From NCBI GenBank assembly GCA_002709405.1, contig PAQV01000003.1, positions 45,272-82,435 on the forward strand: a stretch of 37,164 nt of DNA, in the 5' to 3' direction. This DNA comes from Paracoccaceae bacterium. GTDB taxonomy: Bacteria; Pseudomonadota; Alphaproteobacteria; Rhodobacterales; Rhodobacteraceae. This document shows positions 31,910 through 37,164 of the stretch, piece by piece. Positions within the stretch are counted from its first letter, which is position 1. Each line of letters starts with the position of its first letter. Both the position numbers and the translations under genes were made by a program. Below the pieces are notes generated by a model. That model was not told where the DNA came from. It saw nothing but the letters and a program-made list of their open reading frames with translations, and made no database searches.

Positions 31910-34252
31910 ATGAACGACAAGGTCGACGACCCCAACATGGACCCGGCGCCCGACGGCACCGTGCCTGAACCGCTCCGCCGTGCCATCGGCGAGCGCTACC
32001 TGACCTATGCGCTAAGCACCATCATGCACCGCGCGCTGCCCGATGCGCGCGACGGGCTGAAGCCGGTGCACAGGCGCATCCTGTATGCCATGCGCGAATT
32101 GCGGCTGTCGCCGGATGGGCGCTTCCGCAAATCGTCCAAGATCTCGGGCGACGTGATGGGCAATTATCACCCGCACGGCGATACGGCGATCTACGACGCC
32201 ATGGCCCGGCTCGCGCAGGATTTCAACGTGCGCTATCCGCTGGTCGACGGGCAGGGCAACTTCGGCAATATCGACGGCGACAACCCGGCCGCCTCGCGCT
32301 ACACCGAAGCGCGCATGACCATCGTGGCCGAGGCCCTTCTGCAGGGCCTGGACGAGGACGCCGTCGATTTCCGCGACAATTACGACGGCACCCTGACCGA
32401 ACCGGTGGTCCTGCCGGCCGAGTTCCCGAACCTGCTGGCCAACGGGGCCAGCGGCATTGCCGTGGGCATGGCCACCAATATCCCGCCGCACAACATAACC
32501 GAATTGTGCGACGCCTGCCTGCACCTGATCAAGACGCCGGATGCGCGCGACGATACCCTGCTGAACTACATCCCCGGGCCCGATTTCCCGACCGGGGGCA
32601 CCATCGTCGAACCCAAGGACAGCATTGCCCAGGCCTACCGCACCGGCCGGGGGGCGTTCCGGCTGCGCTGCCATTACCATGTCGAGGACCTCGGCCGGGG
32701 CCAGTGGCAGATCGTGGTCACCGAAATCCCCTATCAGGTGCCCAAGTCGCGCCTGATCGAAAAGCTGGCCGAGCTGATCCAGACCAAGAAGGTCCCGATC
32801 CTGGCCGACGTGCGCGACGAAAGCGCCGACGACATCCGGGTGATCCTGGAACCGCGGTCCAAGAACGTCGACCCGGATCTTCTGATGGGCATGCTTTACC
32901 GCAATTCCGACCTGGAAGTGCGGTTTTCGATGAACATGAACGTGCTGATCGACGGGGTCACGCCCAAGGTCTGCTCGCTCAAGGAGGTGCTGCGCGCCTT
33001 CCTCGATCACCGGCAAGAGGTCCTGCAACGGCGCTCGCGCCACCGGCTGGCCAAGATCGACAAGCGGCTGGAAGTGCTGGAAGGCTTCATCATCGCCTTC
33101 CTCAACCTGGACCGGCTGATCGACATCATCCGCTACGATGACGAACCCAAGGCCGCGCTGATGCGCGAGGACTGGTCGCGGTCCTACGTGCGGGCCACGG
33201 ACGAGACCGATTATGTCTCGCCGCCGCCGGGCGAGGGCGAGCTGAGCGAAGTGCAGACCGATGCCATCCTGAACATGCGCCTGCGGTCCTTGCGGCGCCT
33301 GGAAGAGATGGAGCTGCTGCGCGAACAATCCGAGCTGATGGCCGAACGGGCCAACCTGGAAGACCTGCTGGAAGATCCCGCCAAGCAATGGGCGAAGATT
33401 TCCGACCAGCTGCGCGAGACCCGCAAGACCTTTGGCAAGGATTACGCGGGCGGCGCCCGGCGCACCCGTTTCGCCGAGGCCGGCGAGGTCGAAGAGGTGC
33501 CGCTGGAGGCGATGATCGACCGTGAACCCATCACCGTGGTCTGTTCGCAGATGGGCTGGGTGCGGGCGATGAAGGGGCATATCGCCCTGAACCAGGAGCT
33601 GAAGTTCAAGGACGGCGACGGCCCGCGCTTTACCTTCCACGCCGAAACGACCGACCGCCTGCTGGTGTTCGGATCGAACGGGCGGTTCTACACGGTCTCG
33701 GCCTCGAACCTGCCCGGCGGGCGGGGCATGGGCGAACCGCTGCGCCTGATGGTCGACCTGCCGAACGAGGCGCGGATCGTCGATTTCTTCATCCATCGGC
33801 CGGGCGAAAAGCTGATCGTGGCCTCGGAACAGGGCAATGGCTTTGTCGTGCCCGAGGCCGACGTCGTGGCCCAGACCCGGGCCGGCAAGCAGGTGCTGAA
33901 CGTCAAGGACGACGTGGCCATGATCTGCCATCCGGTGGTGGGCGATCACGTGGCCGTGGTGTCGGAAAACGGGCGGCTGCTGGTGTTCCCGCTGACCGAG
34001 CTGCCGGAGATGACCCGGGGCAAGGGCGTGCGCCTGCAAAAGTACAACCAGGTGCGCGGCCGGCAGGGGACGCTGGAACTCGATGGCGGCCTGTCCGACC
34101 TGACGACCTTCGTCTTCTCGGAAGGGCTCAGCTGGCCCATGGCCGGAGGCCGCACCCGCCACGAACCCGACATGTCCGACTGGCTGGGCAAGCGGGCCGG
34201 GGTGGGCAAGAAGCCACCCCACGGCTTCCCCCGCGACTACAAGTTCCGCTGA
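31910..34252 (+). CDS. parC: DNA topoisomerase IV subunit A
   Basis: The 780-residue subunit of the type II topoisomerase that separates daughter chromosomes. It has GLKPVHRRILYAM, the drug-contact region GNYHPHGDTAIYDAM (Thr92 and Asp96 at the positions of E. coli Ser80 and Glu84) and the catalytic Tyr131 in ASRYTEARM, then the helical coiled-coil part and C-terminal beta-pinwheel repeats (VVCSQMGWVRAMKGH, LLVFGSNGRFYTV, KLIVASEQGNGFVV, VAVVSENGRLLVFPL). The ATG at 31910 gives the expected N-terminus; the open frame upstream is discarded. ParC is told from GyrA by the C-terminal domain, lacking a clear GyrA box. Confidence 0.95.
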   Translation: MNDKVDDPNMDPAPDGTVPEPLRRAIGERYLTYALSTIMHRALPDARDGLKPVHRRILYAMRELRLSPDGRFRKSSKISGDVMGNYHPHGDTAIYDAMARLAQDFNVRYPLVDGQGNFGNIDGDNPAASRYTEARMTIVAEALLQGLDEDAVDFRDNYDGTLTEPVVLPAEFPNLLANGASGIAVGMATNIPPHNITELCDACLHLIKTPDARDDTLLNYIPGPDFPTGGTIVEPKDSIAQAYRTGRGAFRLRCHYHVEDLGRGQWQIVVTEIPYQVPKSRLIEKLAELIQTKKVPILADVRDESADDIRVILEPRSKNVDPDLLMGMLYRNSDLEVRFSMNMNVLIDGVTPKVCSLKEVLRAFLDHRQEVLQRRSRHRLAKIDKRLEVLEGFIIAFLNLDRLIDIIRYDDEPKAALMREDWSRSYVRATDETDYVSPPPGEGELSEVQTDAILNMRLRSLRRLEEMELLREQSELMAERANLEDLLEDPAKQWAKISDQLRETRKTFGKDYAGGARRTRFAEAGEVEEVPLEAMIDREPITVVCSQMGWVRAMKGHIALNQELKFKDGDGPRFTFHAETTDRLLVFGSNGRFYTVSASNLPGGRGMGEPLRLMVDLPNEARIVDFFIHRPGEKLIVASEQGNGFVVPEADVVAQTRAGKQVLNVKDDVAMICHPVVGDHVAVVSENGRLLVFPLTELPEMTRGKGVRLQKYNQVRGRQGTLELDGGLSDLTTFVFSEGLSWPMAGGRTRHEPDMSDWLGKRAGVGKKPPHGFPRDYKFR

Positions 34253-34262
34253 TCACGGGCGG

Positions 34263-34282
34263 CGCCCCCCGCGCGGGGGGCG
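34263..34282. terminator. Terminator hairpin after parC
   Basis: A perfect 20-base palindrome CGCCCCCCGC / GCGGGGGGCG lies 10 bp past the parC stop and 6 bp before the end of the convergent Hint gene. It has no T-tract, so its strength as an intrinsic terminator is not certain. Confidence 0.6.
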
Positions 34283-34288
34283 TGCGGC

Positions 34289-35296
34289 TTACTCGGCCGC
34301 GATCTGCCACTGGCCCGCCGCTTCGGGGTTGTCCTTGCGGGCAGCCCCCAGCGCGGCGGCGGCCTCCCAGTCCAGCATCGGCAGGGCGGTCGGGCCAAAG
34401 GCGGTTTCGGGCGCAATGCGCAGGGCCGGCAGGTGGCCGAACACCGAGGCCCGCTGGTCGTCGCTCAGCCCCGCCAGGGCCGCCGGAGTGGGGTAAAAGC
34501 TTTCGGCTTCAGCGCCTTCGGCCAGCAGCAGGGCATGGCCGTCCAGCATCAGGTGCACGTAGGTGATCCGCCGCTTGCCCAGCATCTGGCGCACGCCGCG
34601 CATTTCGGTCAGCGCGCCCGCCGGAGCCAGGGCCTGCACGCTGCCCGTCAGCTCTGCCACGTCCGGACCGCGCAGCACGATGTGGTGCTGGGGCGACACC
34701 ACCAGGTCCCGGAAGGGCCGGTCGGGCCCGAGGCTGCCGGCCTGCAGCAGGATCGGCCGATAGCTGTTGTCCCCCCGCGCGAACAGGACCTCGCGCCGGC
34801 CGGTCCAGACCAGGGCCTGGGCCCCGGCATCCTGGGTCATCACCAGCTCTCCGGGCCGCAGGGTTTCGACCCGGCGCGGGCCCTCGGGCGTGTCCACCTG
34901 GGTGCCCGCCGCAAAGCACAGGATCCCCGCGTGGGGCTCGCTTTCGGGCTGGTCCTTGGCCGGCAACGCCGTGATCGACACCATGTCGCCAGGCTTCAGC
35001 CGCGCGCCCGCGTCCAAGCACAGGCCCACCGGCGCATCGTCCAGCGCCAGCACATGGCCCCCCCGCTTGCGCGGCGCGGCAATCGCCGACAGCGACCGCA
35101 CAACCGCCCCACAGGGGTGCGCCGTGCCGTCGATCGTCACCGTCTGTTCCAGTTCCTGCACGCCATTGCCCGACGGTGCGCGCAGGATCAGGGGCTGCGC
35201 CGCCCCTCCCTGGAAGACCAGCGTCCCTGGCGCCTCGGTTGCGGCCTCGTCGGCGCGGGAGAATTGGGACCAGGGCTGGAGGGCGAGGATAGGCAT
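34289..35296 (-). CDS. Hint-domain protein (autoprocessing-type)
   Basis: The 335-residue protein contains a Hint module in the middle: block A LCFAAGTQVDTPEGPRRVETL with the catalytic-type Cys127, then 'VWTGRREV' and block B VVSPQHHIVLRG (His204, His205). Hint modules in inteins and hedgehog proteins perform an N-to-S acyl shift, cutting the chain before the Cys. Here about 126 residues precede the Cys and about 125 follow the His pair. The C-terminal half contains 'YVHLMLDGHALLLAEG'. Many Rhodobacterales carry such solitary Hint proteins, and no function is established. No signal peptide is evident. The start at 35296 is chosen over longer frames, which have no support. Confidence 0.85.
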   Translation of the reverse strand: MPILALQPWSQFSRADEAATEAPGTLVFQGGAAQPLILRAPSGNGVQELEQTVTIDGTAHPCGAVVRSLSAIAAPRKRGGHVLALDDAPVGLCLDAGARLKPGDMVSITALPAKDQPESEPHAGILCFAAGTQVDTPEGPRRVETLRPGELVMTQDAGAQALVWTGRREVLFARGDNSYRPILLQAGSLGPDRPFRDLVVSPQHHIVLRGPDVAELTGSVQALAPAGALTEMRGVRQMLGKRRITYVHLMLDGHALLLAEGAEAESFYPTPAALAGLSDDQRASVFGHLPALRIAPETAFGPTALPMLDWEAAAALGAARKDNPEAAGQWQIAAE

Positions 35297-35607
35297 GGCA
35301 GGCGGACCTTTTTCTGAATTCAACTGGGAACTGACTCGTATTCGACACGTGCTGACCTCGACGCCGGTTAACGGACGCGTCATGGTTAACGCCCTCGATC
35401 CTGTCGCGCTCTCGTGGCGTGATCGGGGAGCAATCATGTCCACTTCCCTTCAAATTTGCGGCGAATTGATGGAATGGTTCGCTCAGCGCAACAGACACTC
35501 TCTCGGCGCGGTATTGTCGCCGAACCGCGCTGGGGTAACTGTGAATTGAACCTCGGGCAAAGCCGGTTTATTGCCAGTCCGGAACCATGACAGACGAGAG
35601 AGGCCCG
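35297..35607. promoter_or_regulatory. 311-bp divergent intergenic region
   Basis: No gene is seen between the Hint gene and the lipoprotein gene. Two copies of GGTTAACG (35366-35373 and 35382-35389) stand 16 bases apart; read on the minus strand they are two TTAACC half-sites of the kind bound by CtrA, although the spacing does not match its full site. Confidence 0.3.
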
Positions 35608-36258
35608 ATGATCCGCATACTTGCCTGCCTGGCGCTGGGTGCGCTGCTTCTGGGGTGCACCAGCGACGACGGGCTGCGCCCGCCCCAGGATCTCGGCGCC
35701 TTCAAGCTGGGCCACAATGTCGTCATCGCCTCGAAGATGAAAAAAGGCCCGGTGTCGCGCGACGCCACCCAGGAGGAATGGGTCGACGTGCTGACCCAGG
35801 CCGTCGACCAGCGCTTTGGCCGCTACGAGGGCAACCAGCTGTACCACTTCGGCATCAGCGTCGAAGGCTACATGCTGGCCCCTCCGGGTGTGCCGGTGCT
35901 GTACAATCCGCGCTCGGCGCTCATCATCAACGTCACCGTCTGGGACGACGCCGCCGCAGCCAAGCTGAACGCCGAGCCCAAGCAGTTCACCATCTTCGAG
36001 GACACCACCAGCGAATCGGTGGCCGTCGGCTCGGGGCACCTGCGCAGCAAGGAAGAGCAGCTGCAGGGCCTGGCCGACAACGCCATGGACGTGGTCGAGG
36101 ATTGGCTGGCCGAAATGCAGGCCGAAGAGGGCTGGTTCACCCCGCGCCCCGGGGCTGAAACCACGGCCGAAGTGCCCCGGCTTGGGGCGACGGCGGATGA
36201 CGCTGCGGCACCCGAGGGCACCGCGTTGCCCGCCGCCGCGGACGCGGCCGGCGGCTGA
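35608..36258 (+). CDS. Predicted lipoprotein of unknown function
   Basis: The 216-residue protein has a lipoprotein signal MIRILACLALGALLLGC with the lipobox LLG-Cys17, so it should be lipidated and face the periplasm. After a Ser/Asp-rich start come 'FKLGHNVVIASKMKKGP' and 'EWVDVLTQAVDQRFGRYEGNQLYHFGISVEGYML', a compact alpha/beta domain. The last 50 residues are rich in Ala, Pro and Glu. I do not recognise the family. ATG at 35608 has GAGAGG upstream; the in-frame ATG at 35587 would spoil the signal peptide. Divergent from the Hint gene. Confidence 0.75.
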   Translation: MIRILACLALGALLLGCTSDDGLRPPQDLGAFKLGHNVVIASKMKKGPVSRDATQEEWVDVLTQAVDQRFGRYEGNQLYHFGISVEGYMLAPPGVPVLYNPRSALIINVTVWDDAAAAKLNAEPKQFTIFEDTTSESVAVGSGHLRSKEEQLQGLADNAMDVVEDWLAEMQAEEGWFTPRPGAETTAEVPRLGATADDAAAPEGTALPAAADAAGG

Positions 36259-36326
36259 CCCCGCAATAGCCGCGCTTTCCCCTTTTCCGGCAGCCGGACA
36301 ACCGGTTGCGGCGCCTCGACTGGCGC

Positions 36327-36355
36327 TTGATTTTCGCATCTGAACGCAATATGTG
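36327..36355 (+). promoter_or_regulatory. Candidate promoter of tuf
   Basis: TTGATT (36327-36332) and TATGTG (36350-36355) are 17 bases apart in the 157-bp gap before tuf. The -10 box is a weak match. A promoter in this gap is likely because the gene upstream is a lone lipoprotein gene. Confidence 0.3.
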
Positions 36356-36415
36356 CCGCGCGCAGAGACAAACCGGGTCGTCGTGACCCCCAAACCGCAA
36401 AAGGGCGCCACGGAT

Positions 36416-37164
<749 letters not shown>

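Noticed and set aside
32145-32200. Quinolone-resistance change in parC
   Set aside because: Thr92 and Asp96 stand where E. coli has Ser80 and Glu84, but such residues may be the natural state in this group; resistance cannot be claimed from this.
32012-34222. Minus-strand frame of 736 residues
   Set aside because: It is antisense to parC, which is complete and conserved.

Overview
The window is GC-rich chromosomal DNA from an alphaproteobacterium, very probably a member of the Rhodobacterales (Roseobacter group). The evidence is the gene content and order: lepB-rnc / era / DUF1491 / recO, the pckA <-> chvI-chvG-hprK-rapZ-EIIA-HPr cluster with the short alphaproteobacterial HprK, a DUF6473 protein, a twin-TM small protein beside a PduO-type adenosyltransferase and etfBA, a (2S)-methylsuccinyl-CoA dehydrogenase of the ethylmalonyl-CoA pathway, and a Hint-domain protein. 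All names come from reading the translations; no database search was run.

Layout. 1-815: end of lepB and rnc. 1059-3705: an IS1595-family element with terminal inverted repeats, an 8-bp target duplication and three passenger genes, inserted into a 62-bp intergenic repeat; a second, intact copy of that repeat lies at 17354-17415. 3806-4633: Tat-exported intradiol dioxygenase. 4795-6810: era, DUF1491 gene, recO, with a 30-bp tandem repeat growing out of the recO stop codon. 6945-10023: META-domain protein, NAD-dependent epimerase/reductase, queF, AraC-type regulator. 10420-12321: divergent TetR regulator and Bcr/CflA-type efflux pump around a palindromic operator. 12325-14586: a large two-TM protein whose extracytoplasmic part is a run of 40-residue Asp-box (BNR) repeats, visibly poorer in GC than its two ends. 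14743-17348: methylsuccinyl-CoA dehydrogenase and a TSUP-family permease. 17487-24951: pckA divergent from chvI-chvG-hprK-rapZ-EIIA(Man)-HPr, then an acyltransferase. 25063-29727: 3-hydroxybutyryl-CoA dehydrogenase, a DUF6473 gene, etfA/etfB, cob(I)alamin adenosyltransferase, twin-TM protein. 29823-36258: SDR, SH3 protein, parC, Hint protein, lipoprotein. 36416 to the end: 5' part of tuf.

How the genes fit together. Several are linked by C4/acetyl-CoA metabolism: methylsuccinyl-CoA dehydrogenase passes electrons to ETF, the adenosyltransferase makes the coenzyme B12 used by ethylmalonyl-CoA and methylmalonyl-CoA mutases, 3-hydroxybutyryl-CoA dehydrogenase works at the entry of the pathway, and PckA takes C4 acids to phosphoenolpyruvate. 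The ChvI/ChvG two-component system and the incomplete sugar-independent PTS (HprK, EIIA, HPr) are the likely regulators next to pckA. This is inference from known families.

The least explained parts are the Asp-box transmembrane protein (a candidate receptor or adhesion protein with a replaced or fast-evolving outer domain), the passenger genes of the IS1595 element with a compound palindrome over the transposase promoter, and the in-frame repeat at the recO terminus.
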